Below the pieces are notes generated by a model. It did not search any database. It worked only from the letters and a program-made list of their open reading frames with translations, and was not told the DNA's origin. From CAZEQK01 sp964514395 (lineage in GTDB: Bacteria > Bacillota > Bacilli > Tepidibacillales > Tepidibacillaceae), in contig CAZEQK010000006.1 in NCBI GenBank assembly GCA_964514395.1, positions 1-64,000 on the forward strand: 64,000 bases of DNA, in the 5' to 3' direction. Below, piece by piece: positions 8,678 to 17,334 of the stretch. A program made the position numbers and the translations under genes. Each line of letters starts with the position of its first letter. The stretch's first letter is position 1.

Positions 8678-9547
8678 TTATTCTTTTTTCACATTTCCTT
8701 GGGCTTGAAAATAAACATCTATTTTAGCTGGATGATTAATGGCTGCTGAACGATAAGCAATACGTTGGTAGCGAATAAAACGGGTTGGTGTCAAAATTTT
8801 GAAGGATAAAGGAGCGATGATGACTTCAGGAACATCAATCTGAAAAAGGAGATGATCAGGGCTATTTTGTAAATAGGCTTTTACTTCATTTGTTGAATTA
8901 CGATTTACGATGATAAATGATGTTTTCTCATCATCCTTTACATCAAAGGTTTCGGTATATTGGTATTCATTAGAAGTAACTAAATCTCTAATAATCTTTT
9001 CACGGAAATAAATTGGGGTAATGATAATATCTCCAGAAATTTTTAATTTTCCTTCATCATCTGTAAGGATAGGAATAACCTTCCTACCATTGGGTGTACC
9101 AAATATCTGTACTTTTTCAATCATACATTTGTCATTATCATAGTGAAAATATTCTTCTTCATTTATATGAAGATCATTTTCATCCAAGCTAGTTTCACTA
9201 ATTGTCGCCTCTATATCTAATTCTTGTGCTAGTAAGCTTTCACTCATATCGAAAGCCTTATTTATCTCTTCCTCCTTCACCTTTTCTTGCATGGTAATCG
9301 GTGTTAACACTGCTTCCTTTTTAATGCTGTTACTAATTCCAACACTATTGTGCTTACGATTAATTGGAAGACTAATATCTATTTTCTTTTTTTCAAATTG
9401 GTTCGTTATAGAACCTTTTTTCTTTTTTACTAGATTCTTTTTAAGAAAGAATTGATCTGTTGATATTTGTTGGGTTTGTTTTACCATCTTATTAAGTAAG
9501 ACTGGAGGTGATAAAAATTGCTTACTTCTATTTTTTTTTTTTACCAT
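8678..9547 (-). CDS. Unknown protein with DUF6385-like C-terminal module
   Basis: I do not recognise a function. The first half (about residues 1-130) is highly charged, rich in Lys, Asn and Ser, with no signal peptide or membrane segment. The second half is a beta-rich module: VQIFGTPNGRKVIPILTD, then IITPIYF and a closing ILTPTRFIRYQRIAYRS...VYFQAQG. The closing part matches the end of the repeat protein at 12303-13153 (ILQPTRFSKYVRL...VYYQG), so the two are paralogues. They recall the DUF6385 family (from memory, unverified). Start: AAGGTG precedes ATG at 9547; the GTG at 9556 overlaps that site. A run of 12 A follows the second codon. The gene lies just upstream of legB on the same strand. 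Confidence 0.65.
   Translation of the reverse strand: MVKKKNRSKQFLSPPVLLNKMVKQTQQISTDQFFLKKNLVKKKKGSITNQFEKKKIDISLPINRKHNSVGISNSIKKEAVLTPITMQEKVKEEEINKAFDMSESLLAQELDIEATISETSLDENDLHINEEEYFHYDNDKCMIEKVQIFGTPNGRKVIPILTDDEGKLKISGDIIITPIYFREKIIRDLVTSNEYQYTETFDVKDDEKTSFIIVNRNSTNEVKAYLQNSPDHLLFQIDVPEVIIAPLSFKILTPTRFIRYQRIAYRSAAINHPAKIDVYFQAQGNVKKE
9531..9542 (-). repeat. 12-nt poly-A tract right after a start codon
   Basis: On the coding (minus) strand the gene begins ATG-GT followed by twelve A, giving Val-Lys-Lys-Lys-Asn. Length changes in such a run shift the frame at codon 2. It could be a phase-variation switch, a transcriptional slippage site or simply chance in an AT-rich genome; read-level length heterogeneity cannot be seen here. 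Confidence 0.9.
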
Positions 9548-9757
9548 GGCAATCACCTTATCTGTTTATTTTCAAAAATTAATAAAACCCTATCAATTAT
9601 GCTGGAGAACATAAAAAAATAGCACTATATAAATAATGTACTCAAAAAAATAAAATGTGCTTATTAAAATAGAAAAATAGGCTATATCCACTAATAACAT
9701 CAACATGAAATAAGACATATCATGTAACGATTAATACATTATCAAAGGAGGCAATAA

Positions 9758-10012
9758 ATGATCTCAGATAAAAATAATATGCCTAAAATAAATGAGATAA
9801 ACGTATGTTTACAAAAATTAATCAATAAAACAAAACATTTAACATCATTATTTTGGTCCAATGAAGAATTAGAAGAGCTTAAACATCATGTCGATTTTTT
9901 AGAACAGCGAATTCAAGGAACGATTAAAGCTACTATAATCAACTTTAATTGGTACCAGCAAGAAGGCTGGAAAAAATTCGTCAATGGGAACAAGAGGGAA
10001 TATGATGAATAA
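9758..10012 (+). CDS. Small hypothetical protein upstream of maf
   Basis: 84 residues, no recognised family. The sequence is mostly helical in character (INEINVCLQKLINKT, NEELEELKHHVDFLEQR), soluble, without signal or membrane segments; the size and alpha-helical look resemble small export chaperones but I see no diagnostic motif. It has a strong AAAGGAGG site 7 nt before ATG. It starts the plus-strand group that continues, with overlaps, into the 10002 gene and the MAF transferase, so it is probably translated with them. A role in flagellin handling or glycosylation is only a guess from position. Confidence 0.65.
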   Translation: MISDKNNMPKINEINVCLQKLINKTKHLTSLFWSNEELEELKHHVDFLEQRIQGTIKATIINFNWYQQEGWKKFVNGNKREYDE

Positions 10013-10331
10013 AAACACTCAATGTATTCATTTAATTGAAGATTTACAAGCATTGACCAATGAAACGGTGAAAAATTGGAGACTTGGTAATGATCATATT
10101 GGATTACAGTCCTATATCCTTTTACTAAAGGAATTTAAAAAAATATTTAATGTGTCCTGTATAGAAATATCTAGCAAACAAAAGACACTAAATCATACTT
10201 TAGCTATGTTAAAAAAAATGGATTGGCTGCTTGAAAATCAAGATGTTGTCGGTTTAACTGACCTATTAGAGTATTCATTCTCTTCTTTTCTCCACACTTT
10301 GAAAAAGGAGGTGAATCCATCCTATGAATGA
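10002..10331 (+). CDS. Small hypothetical protein coupled to maf
   Basis: About 109 residues with no family I can name. It is predicted helical throughout (LIEDLQALTNETVKNW, YILLLKEFKKIFNV, HTLAMLKKMDWLLENQD), acidic to neutral and soluble. AAGAGGGAAT precedes two consecutive ATGs at 10002 and 10005; the upstream ATG at 9984 lacks a site. It overlaps the preceding gene by 11 nt and the following maf gene by 8 nt, with an AAAGGAGG inside its 3' end serving maf. The tight coupling argues that the product acts with the MAF protein, possibly as a helper; this is inference. Confidence 0.65.
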   Translation: MMNKNTQCIHLIEDLQALTNETVKNWRLGNDHIGLQSYILLLKEFKKIFNVSCIEISSKQKTLNHTLAMLKKMDWLLENQDVVGLTDLLEYSFSSFLHTLKKEVNPSYE

Positions 10332-12219
10332 TCGCTTAAAGGATCAGTTTCAAAAAAATCTAGTATTATTCTCTAGTCAGATCCAAAAAAAATTACTTCA
10401 TACAATGGAAAATGAAAATATTTGGGAAAATGTAATCATTGAATATAATGATGATCATGAAGTGATTTGTAAATATAAAGTTGAAGAACACATTTTTCAT
10501 ATCACCAGTGAAAAGCCTACTTTAGAGGTTGAACACTGGTGCGAGCATCTCCCAATCGATGATGCCGCCTCTCTTTTTATTTATGGAAGTGGATTTGGCT
10601 ATCCTTTATTAGAACTATTAAAGCGTAAACAACCAAATACGATGGTTATGGTTTTTGAATATCATATCGATTTATTTATTGCGATGATGCATTATTTTGA
10701 CCTAACTCCTCTTTTCCATACACAAAAATTCTTGTTTTTTCTAGGTAGCATCGATGAATTTAAAAAGGATTACCTGTATATCTTTGGTAGTGAAGTCTTT
10801 CTTTTTGCTACTGCACCATATGTTGTTTTTACTCAAACTGCACAAAGAAATTTTCGTAAGGAATATTTAGATATTCATCGCTATATTTTTCATGAGCTAA
10901 GCTTAAATGTCTTTTATTTGGGAAATGACCACTATGATACTCTTTTAGGATTCCATAATTTAATTACCAATATCAATGAGATAATAGAAAATCCATATCT
11001 CGGTATCTTAAAGGACAAATACAAAGATTTTCCTGCTTTCATCATCGCAAATGGCCCTTCCCTTGATAAGGATATACAGAAATTAAAGAAAATTGATGGA
11101 AGAGGCCTAATCATAAGTACTGAATCTGCTATTGTCCCTTTAATCAAAAATAAAATAAAGCCTGATATTCTTACGATTGTAGAACGTACAAAGGATTCAT
11201 TTACCTACCATTTTGAAAATAGGAATTACCCCAGTGATATTTCTTTAATTGCTCTTGCCTTAATTGATCAAGCTATCTTTCCCTCTTTTCCAGGGCCTAG
11301 GATTCCTCTATTTCGAAATACTGAATCCATCAATATATGGATGAATCAAAATATTGGTGATCCTACAAACGCCATAGATGCTGGAGCAAATGTTTCTCAT
11401 CTTGCCTTTGAAATAGCTGCATATGCAGGTGCCAACCCAATTGTATTCGTAGGGCAAAACTATGCTTTTGGACCAAATGGTGTCACACATAGTAAGGATG
11501 CTGTTTATTTACAGGAAAAAGGTAAAAAAGCTTTTAACAATCTTAAATCAAGACCTGTGATATATGTGGAAGGAAATGATGGAACAAAAATACCTTCAAT
11601 CCAGCTATGGGAGGATTTCAGATTAGGTCTAGAAAGAAAAATAGGTAGTAAACCTAATATTAAAGCTATCAATACAACAGTAGAAGGCGCAAATATCAAA
11701 GGTACAACCTTAGAAAAATTAAATACGGTCATTGATAACTATTGTAAAGCTCCACTTCCCATACGTGTAAATGAGTTAATATTAGTTGAAAAAGAGAAGA
11801 TTAATACTAAGGAACGACAGAAAAAATTAGAAAAGCTAATAAACGAGCTATCTAAATATGCTGGAGAATATCGAAAACTGTGTCAGCTTGCAGTAAAAGG
11901 AAATGTTCGTTCAAAAAATATGATAGCATTACACAATAAGGATGAATTAACGAAAAAAAATATTCAAAAGCTAGAAGCGGCATATGAAGAAAATTTTAAT
12001 GATATTAAAAAATTTATGACTGATAATTTATACTTAGTGTTTTTTCAACAAATCTTAATTAGTGGATTTCATAAAATGAATCGTTTAGGTGTGATTAATA
12101 CCCCAGAGCGAATCAAACATGTTTTTGAAATCTATAGTGATTTGTTCTATTATTTAAATCTTATAAGCCAAAGTGTTGCTATAACTTTTGAAACCGCAGC
12201 TGATAGATTGAAGAATTAA
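10324..12219 (+). CDS. maf: Motility accessory factor (MAF/DUF115) nonulosonate transferase
   Basis: 631 residues with the MAF_flag10 / MptE-like (DUF115) core in the middle. The signature FIIANGPSLDKDIQKLK sits near residue 238, and VFVGQNYAFGPNGVTHS lies about 150 residues later. An N-terminal Rossmann-like part (DDAASLFIYGSGFGYPL) and a helical C-terminus (about residues 490-631) complete the usual MAF layout. MAF proteins attach pseudaminic or legionaminic acid to flagellin Ser/Thr in Campylobacter, Aeromonas, Clostridium and Geobacillus. With a complete legionaminate operon next door, this is the likely transferase using CMP-legionaminate. The acceptor flagellin is not in the window. Confidence 0.88.
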   Translation: MNDRLKDQFQKNLVLFSSQIQKKLLHTMENENIWENVIIEYNDDHEVICKYKVEEHIFHITSEKPTLEVEHWCEHLPIDDAASLFIYGSGFGYPLLELLKRKQPNTMVMVFEYHIDLFIAMMHYFDLTPLFHTQKFLFFLGSIDEFKKDYLYIFGSEVFLFATAPYVVFTQTAQRNFRKEYLDIHRYIFHELSLNVFYLGNDHYDTLLGFHNLITNINEIIENPYLGILKDKYKDFPAFIIANGPSLDKDIQKLKKIDGRGLIISTESAIVPLIKNKIKPDILTIVERTKDSFTYHFENRNYPSDISLIALALIDQAIFPSFPGPRIPLFRNTESINIWMNQNIGDPTNAIDAGANVSHLAFEIAAYAGANPIVFVGQNYAFGPNGVTHSKDAVYLQEKGKKAFNNLKSRPVIYVEGNDGTKIPSIQLWEDFRLGLERKIGSKPNIKAINTTVEGANIKGTTLEKLNTVIDNYCKAPLPIRVNELILVEKEKINTKERQKKLEKLINELSKYAGEYRKLCQLAVKGNVRSKNMIALHNKDELTKKNIQKLEAAYEENFNDIKKFMTDNLYLVFFQQILISGFHKMNRLGVINTPERIKHVFEIYSDLFYYLNLISQSVAITFETAADRLKN

Positions 12220-12230
12220 GTAATATAAGA

Positions 12231-12259
12231 AAAAGACTGTCCTAAAATAGGAACAGTCC
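12231..12259 (-). terminator. Intrinsic terminator for the repeat-protein gene
   Basis: Inverted repeat GACTGTCCTA / TAGGAACAGTC (one bulge) with the A-run on its left, so it works on the minus strand, downstream of the gene ending at 12303. On the plus strand (maf) it has no T-run. Confidence 0.7.
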
Positions 12260-12302
12260 ATAATTCGTACCTTCAATTATCCAATTCTATTTCCTTTTAG
12301 CT

Positions 12303-13153
12303 TTATACGTGACCTTGATAATAAACGGCTAATGTTGCTGAAGCAGTACCTGACTGTTTAGCTGATAAACGAACATACTTACTAAATCTCGTTGGCTGTA
12401 ATATAGTAACAGTATTTGCAGCTAGCGTTCTTACCACTGTATCATCATTCGTCCAATGAGCAGCTGCTGTAGTTGGAGCCACTTCGATTTTAATATTGGT
12501 TGCAGCAGTCCCACCTACAATGACGAAGCTAAATTTGCTTAATGTTATTACATTTACTGGTGTCCCAGTCGAATAAGTTGTACTGTTAGCAGCGCCAATC
12601 GTACTATTGGTATCCATCGTTTGGCGATCGACGATTTTTACGTTTCCACCTGTAGAAATCATTTTTACTTCAGCCTTTAATAGAGAGTACGAGTTAGCAG
12701 CTGAATTTCGAACATTGGCATATAAATTAGCGGCACTTGTTTGTTTCACAGTTGCATTTAANNNNNNNNNNNNNNNNNNNNNNNNNNNNNNNNNNNNNNN
12801 NNNNNNNNNNNNNNNNNNNNNNNNNNNNNNNNNNNNNNNNNNNNNNNNNNNNNNNNNNNNNACGCACTTGTTGAATTTCGAACATTGGCATATAAGTTCG
12901 CGGCATTTGTTTGCTTCACAGTTGCATTTAACAAAGACGCACTTGTTGAATTTCGAACATTGGCATATAAGTTCGCGGCATTTGTTTGCTTTACTGTTGC
13001 AATTAGTAAAGACGCATTAGTTGAATTTCTAACAGTGGCAAATAGCTGAGTAGCATCAGTTTGGACCGGCTCCATCTTTAAATTTGAAGCTGTTGGTTGA
13101 TAAACTCTTGCTAAAAATTGACTAGCGTCATCTGTATATACTTTCATCCCCAT
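12303..13153 (-). CDS. Repeat protein with DUF6385-like module, broken by assembly gap
   Basis: One gene interrupted by 100 N. The N-terminal part (MGMKVYTDDASQFLARVYQP) leads into 25-residue repeats of the pattern AxLYANVRNSTSASLLNATVKQTN. After the gap the repeats end and a beta-rich module follows (ILQPTRFSKYVRLSA, then YYQG), shared with the protein at 8678-9547. There is no signal peptide. Composition is rich in Asn, Thr, Ser and Ala. Frames on the two sides differ by 1 nt if the gap is taken as 100, but agree if the missing piece is 5+75k nt, so I treat this as one intact gene of unknown length. Start: AGGGAG before ATG at 13153. Function unknown; Ser/Thr-rich repeats beside glycosyltransferases make it a possible acceptor (guess). 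Confidence 0.7.
12700..13086 (-). repeat. 75-nt in-frame tandem repeats
   Basis: Two complete, nearly identical units at 12862-12936 and 12937-13011 (differences cluster at the end of the second), a diverged unit at 13012-13086, and a partial unit ending at 12761, directly left of the gap. Each unit is 75 nt, or 25 codons. The array is itself the likely cause of the assembly gap. Confidence 0.92.
12762..12861. other. Assembly gap (100 N)
   Basis: Exactly 100 N, the conventional placeholder for a gap of unknown size. The left flank stops at position 70 of the 75-nt repeat unit and the right flank begins at position 1, so the true missing length should be 5 nt plus a whole number of units. Confidence 0.97.
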
Positions 13154-13314
13154 TTCTTTCACTCCCTTCTATTAACTCTCTTATATGCTTACTATTTCTT
13201 CATTCTATTTGCCTGTGTTTTCGCGTATTTTGCTGGCCCTTTTTAGTTTTTAAAATAACTAATACAACACATCTAGCTCATTTATCTCATATATTAATTT
13301 AGTGAGAGGAGTGA

Positions 13315-15285
13315 ATGATTTTGACAAAAAAACAACAAATTTTAATCAGCCTATGTATTATTGCAAAAAATGAGGAGCAGTCCTTGCCTAACTGTTTATT
13401 ACATATTGGGAAAATTGTTGATGAAATCATTCTTGTAGATACTGGGTCCACAGATAAAACAGTAGAGATTGCTAAACAGGCTGGAGCTAAAATTTACAAA
13501 AAAAAGTGGAAGAATGATTTCAGTGATGCCCGCAATTTTGCAATAAAAAAAGCAACTGGAAAATGGATTTTATTCCTAGATGCAGATGAGATGATTCCAC
13601 TAACAGAAACCAAAAAAATTCAACCTTTATTGGATAATCCCATGTTTGAAGGTTATTTACTTAATATTCACACCTATCTTCCACATATGGCTCTTCCGAT
13701 ACTCTCACAATCTCTTAGACTCTTCCGTAATCGGAAAGAGTATCAGTATCAGCATCGAGTCTATGAAAGAATTTCAGAAAATCTTGTGACCAATACAAAA
13801 GAAACAGATATCATACTTGAGCATCGTCCAAATCCAGTTAAATATCGTGATATGAAACAATTGAAGGATAAGCTAGTAGCAAATGAGTTAGAAGAGCATC
13901 CCACAGATGCTTATTTGCGTTATGCCTATGGCATTGAGCTATTTAATAATAGAAAATTTGAAAAGAGTATAGAACAATTCCAATTAGCAATAAAGTATGG
14001 TGACCCCCACCATCTGTTTAGTCCTCATCTGTACAAATTATTGGTACTATCACAGATAGAGCTTAAGAAATATCATGATGCCTTAACAACTGCGAAGCAA
14101 GGACTTGAGTATTTCCCTACTTATACAGATCTAAATTATTACCTAGGAAAAATCTTAATGGAATTGGACAATGATCATGAGGCTATTCTTCAATTTGAAA
14201 AATGCATAAAGCTAGGTGATGCTACACCATCAATGATTCCCGAACCAGGGCTAGGAACCTATCAAGCTTTATTTACACTAGCTGAGAGCCATGAAAAAAT
14301 ATTAAATTGGGAGAAAGCGATCTATTATTACCGTAATGCCTACCAAGTGAACCAAGATATTGATGAACCATTATATAAAATAGGATCAATAATAAAGCAA
14401 GTCCCCCAATTAGGCAAAATGGATGAAATTCTTCTGGATTCTTTGAATAGATCAAATTCAAATCACCTTTTCACATTAGTCGACATTCTCTGCTTAGAAA
14501 GGGAATATACGACCGCATTAGCTTATACGAATGAAATTGAGAAAATGATTGGTAAGAATGAAGACATTGCTTTTATACGTGGGATTTGTCATATGATGCT
14601 AGGAGATGCTTTAAAGGCAGAAGAAATCTTTACTACTATTCCTAAGGAGCATACATATTACCCCCCTATCTTATTACGTCGAATTCAAAATTTTTGGTTT
14701 CATGATAACAATAATCAAGCTTCTAGACTATTAAAGGAGCTTATTTCAGCAGAAAATATTTCACCATCTACTAAAAACGCTTATCAGCTGATGCATTCTA
14801 TATTCTCTAATGAAGTTATTCAACCATTTGAAATGAATGATAAGGAGACCCAATTATTAGCGAAAACAACGGAACATTTAATTGTTATCAAGCAAAAAGA
14901 GAAAGCAAAGCTTCTATATCCACTTCTTTTACAAAGTTCTCATGAAAGGCATTGGATTGAAATTGGTAGAATCTTAGCAAGAGAAAATGAGATAGAGGAT
15001 ATTATAGTATTCATGGATAAGATACAAGACCATCAAATTAAGAAAAAATATAGAGAACAAGTCGCAAAGATCTACTTTCTACAACAAAACTATCAAAATG
15101 CCCATCGGCTTTTAGCATGTAAAAATCCAAAGGATTATGGAACGCTCAGTTATCTTATTTGGAGTAAGCTTCAATTAATCCATATCAATGAGATCATTCA
15201 TGCAGCAGCAAGAAGTAAAAAGATAGCTTTAAACAAAAAACAAAAGCTTTTAGATATGAAGGAGTTGATCTTTAGTGACGATTAG
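13315..15285 (+). CDS. GT2 glycosyltransferase with TPR repeats
   Basis: 656 residues. An N-terminal GT-A family 2 domain (about residues 10-230) carries IIAKNEEQSLPNCL, ILVDTGSTDKTVEIA and the metal-binding ILFLDADE; the remainder is helical tetratricopeptide-type repeats (for example YYLGKILMELDNDHEAILQFEKCI). GT2-TPR proteins of this kind are common in glycosylation islands of Bacillota and are thought to glycosylate proteins in the cytoplasm, with the TPR part binding the protein acceptor. Start ATG at 13315 with AGAGG 5 nt upstream; TTG at 13321 is an alternative. It overlaps the next, related gene by 11 nt. The donor sugar is unknown. Confidence 0.82.
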   Translation: MILTKKQQILISLCIIAKNEEQSLPNCLLHIGKIVDEIILVDTGSTDKTVEIAKQAGAKIYKKKWKNDFSDARNFAIKKATGKWILFLDADEMIPLTETKKIQPLLDNPMFEGYLLNIHTYLPHMALPILSQSLRLFRNRKEYQYQHRVYERISENLVTNTKETDIILEHRPNPVKYRDMKQLKDKLVANELEEHPTDAYLRYAYGIELFNNRKFEKSIEQFQLAIKYGDPHHLFSPHLYKLLVLSQIELKKYHDALTTAKQGLEYFPTYTDLNYYLGKILMELDNDHEAILQFEKCIKLGDATPSMIPEPGLGTYQALFTLAESHEKILNWEKAIYYYRNAYQVNQDIDEPLYKIGSIIKQVPQLGKMDEILLDSLNRSNSNHLFTLVDILCLEREYTTALAYTNEIEKMIGKNEDIAFIRGICHMMLGDALKAEEIFTTIPKEHTYYPPILLRRIQNFWFHDNNNQASRLLKELISAENISPSTKNAYQLMHSIFSNEVIQPFEMNDKETQLLAKTTEHLIVIKQKEKAKLLYPLLLQSSHERHWIEIGRILARENEIEDIIVFMDKIQDHQIKKKYREQVAKIYFLQQNYQNAHRLLACKNPKDYGTLSYLIWSKLQLIHINEIIHAAARSKKIALNKKQKLLDMKELIFSDD

Positions 15286-16837
15286 TCTTTGTATGATAAC
15301 GAAGGATGAAGAACAACTTCTTCCCCAATGTTTGGATAGCGTAAAAAAATATGTAGATGAAATCATTATTGTAGATACAGGTTCAACAGATCACACCTGT
15401 GAGATAGCTCAACAATATCATGCAAAGGTCTATCATCAACCATGGGAAAATCATTTCTCAAAAGCAAGAAATTATGGTTTGAAAAAGGCAAAAGGTGACT
15501 GGATATTATTTTTAGATGCTGATGAAACATTGGAAAATGGAGAAAATCTATCGAAATTAATTTTACAAGCAGATAAAGATGTAGAAGGGTACCTTTTTCA
15601 TATACTGAATTATTCGGATGAAGCAAAAACTCAAATCGAAAAAAGCATTAGCTTGCGTTTATTTCGTAATAAACCTGAATTGTTTTTTTCAGGAGCAATA
15701 CATGAACAACTCCCAATAGAGGGGAAAAAATTAGCAGTAGCAAACCTATCCATCCATCATTATGGATATATACCTTTCATCATCAATGAAAAAGAAAAGA
15801 GCAAACGTAATTTTACAATTCTACATGAGGAGCTAAAGCGCCAGCCTAAGGAACCGTTTCTCCTTTATAATTTAGGAAATGAATATCTTCGTATTCAAAA
15901 GCCACAAGAAGCTATTTTGAATTTTACAAAGGCAATAAACTATATTGATGGAGATAATGGATTTGAAGCAAGGCTTTATAAACTACTCATCCTTTCTTAT
16001 CTTAGGATCAATAATTGGAATGATGGGCTTAACACAGCACGGCAAGCAATCCGTAAATTTCCGGATTACCCTGATTTGTACTTTGTTCGAGGCTTGCTAT
16101 ACGAGGGAAATAATGAGTTAAACCTTGCATTAAAGGACTTCTTTATCTGCCTTGATTTCCAAAATAAAGAGCTATCCACGGAACAGTTTATGTATGTAAT
16201 AGAAGAAGGAATCACAAGCTTTAAATCCCTTGCACACATTGGTAGAGTTTATTCAAAGCTGGGAAATTACCAAGAAGCTTTAGTTTTTTATAGCAAAGCT
16301 ATAAACTCCTCACTAACTTACTTGGTACCGTTTATCGACCTTAAAAATTGGTATAGTGTAAACCCAACGCAGCTTGTTCATTTTCTTGAACAAACTGTAC
16401 TCCATGATGAGTTCCATGTGAGTAAACGAATAGAAATTGCTCAAATTTTTTTAGAATTAAAGGCATACGAGTTAGTTATTGCCTTACTTCACGAAAAAAA
16501 AGAACGGGAATATCAACCTCAAATAAATTGGCTATTAGGGATAAGCAATTTTAAACAAGGTCAATTTGAAGAGGCTAGCCAATATTTTAGTAGTATTAAA
16601 CAAAAGAATTCAAGCTATGAGAAGGCCATTCCCTTTTATGCAGCTAGTTTGTGGAGTATAGGGAAGATAAATAATGCAAAACAGCTATTAGGAAGATCAA
16701 ACCAACCTGAGCAGTACTATTACAAAACAATATATTTATTACTTCATTCCCATAAGGAAATTTTAAAAAAAGCAACTGAAAAATACCCAGAAAGCGAATG
16801 GCTGAAAGAGGAGTATAATCGAAACCTTGTTAAATAA
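15275..16837 (+). CDS. GT2 glycosyltransferase with TPR repeats (paralogue)
   Basis: 520-residue paralogue of the preceding gene: GT2 domain (LCMITKDEEQLLPQCL, IIVDTGSTDHTCEIAQ, ILFLDADETLENG) followed by TPR-like helices (FLLYNLGNEYLRIQKPQEAI, KLGNYQEALVFYSKAI). Start is GTG at 15275, preceded by AAGGAG, inside the 3' end of the first copy, so the two are translationally coupled. They probably act on the same acceptor with different specificity or in sequence (inference). The proximity to maf suggests flagellin or the repeat protein at 12303 as acceptor candidates, with no direct evidence. Confidence 0.82.
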   Translation: MTISLCMITKDEEQLLPQCLDSVKKYVDEIIIVDTGSTDHTCEIAQQYHAKVYHQPWENHFSKARNYGLKKAKGDWILFLDADETLENGENLSKLILQADKDVEGYLFHILNYSDEAKTQIEKSISLRLFRNKPELFFSGAIHEQLPIEGKKLAVANLSIHHYGYIPFIINEKEKSKRNFTILHEELKRQPKEPFLLYNLGNEYLRIQKPQEAILNFTKAINYIDGDNGFEARLYKLLILSYLRINNWNDGLNTARQAIRKFPDYPDLYFVRGLLYEGNNELNLALKDFFICLDFQNKELSTEQFMYVIEEGITSFKSLAHIGRVYSKLGNYQEALVFYSKAINSSLTYLVPFIDLKNWYSVNPTQLVHFLEQTVLHDEFHVSKRIEIAQIFLELKAYELVIALLHEKKEREYQPQINWLLGISNFKQGQFEEASQYFSSIKQKNSSYEKAIPFYAASLWSIGKINNAKQLLGRSNQPEQYYYKTIYLLLHSHKEILKKATEKYPESEWLKEEYNRNLVK

Positions 16838-16869
16838 GTGAAGATAAATGTTTAATAGAGGGTGAAAAG

Positions 16870-17283
16870 ATGGCAAATGATTGGAAACAAATTTTTTCAG
16901 ACGCTCCTGTCCTACAAGCTAGTATCATTTGTCAAGATATAACTACAAATATGGATGGACAGCGTACCTTTCATCAGGAATTATATTCTATTCCCCAAAA
17001 AGGAATTGATCAATTTATTCTTGTCCAGCTTTGGCGAGGAAATAATATAACCGATGCTACCTTTAAAGAAGTAATTGACCTGCACGATCCCGATGGTAAT
17101 ATTATTTCTACCACAAAAACGCCTGATTTTCATCTATACGGACCAAGCTATCGACATTATAATCTATATTCCTATCATTCCTTTCATTTCCATAAAAAGG
17201 GGACTTATGAATTCAAATCAAAATTATATAAACAAAATCACGGAACACCAATTATTCATGAAAATTTTATTGTTGTCACTTAA
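16870..17283 (+). CDS. Small beta-rich hypothetical protein
   Basis: 137 residues, function not recognised. An alternating hydrophobic pattern (VLQASIICQDITTN, IDQFILVQLWRG, YEFKSKLYKQN) suggests a single beta-sandwich; it is rich in His and Tyr in the stretch from residue 88 to 114. The general layout recalls small DUF6941-type beta proteins, but this is a weak impression. No signal peptide. AGAGGGTG lies 6 nt before ATG. It is the last gene of the plus-strand glycosyltransferase group and ends just before a strong terminator, so it is probably part of that operon. Confidence 0.6.
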   Translation: MANDWKQIFSDAPVLQASIICQDITTNMDGQRTFHQELYSIPQKGIDQFILVQLWRGNNITDATFKEVIDLHDPDGNIISTTKTPDFHLYGPSYRHYNLYSYHSFHFHKKGTYEFKSKLYKQNHGTPIIHENFIVVT

Positions 17284-17288
17284 TAAAG

Positions 17289-17323
17289 TTATCAGGGTGC
17301 AGACTTAGTCTATACCCTGATAA
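17289..17323. terminator. Bidirectional terminator
   Basis: Perfect 10-bp stem TTATCAGGGT / ACCCTGATAA with a 15-nt loop, placed between the convergent genes ending at 17283 and 17335. The T-runs are weak on both sides. Confidence 0.6.
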
Positions 17324-17334
17324 TTAACTATGCT

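Noticed and set aside
12607..13020. Plus-strand open frame across the tandem repeats and N gap
   Set aside because: It is the antisense shadow of the repeat gene; the minus-strand frame has a ribosome site, a start and the shared C-terminal module.
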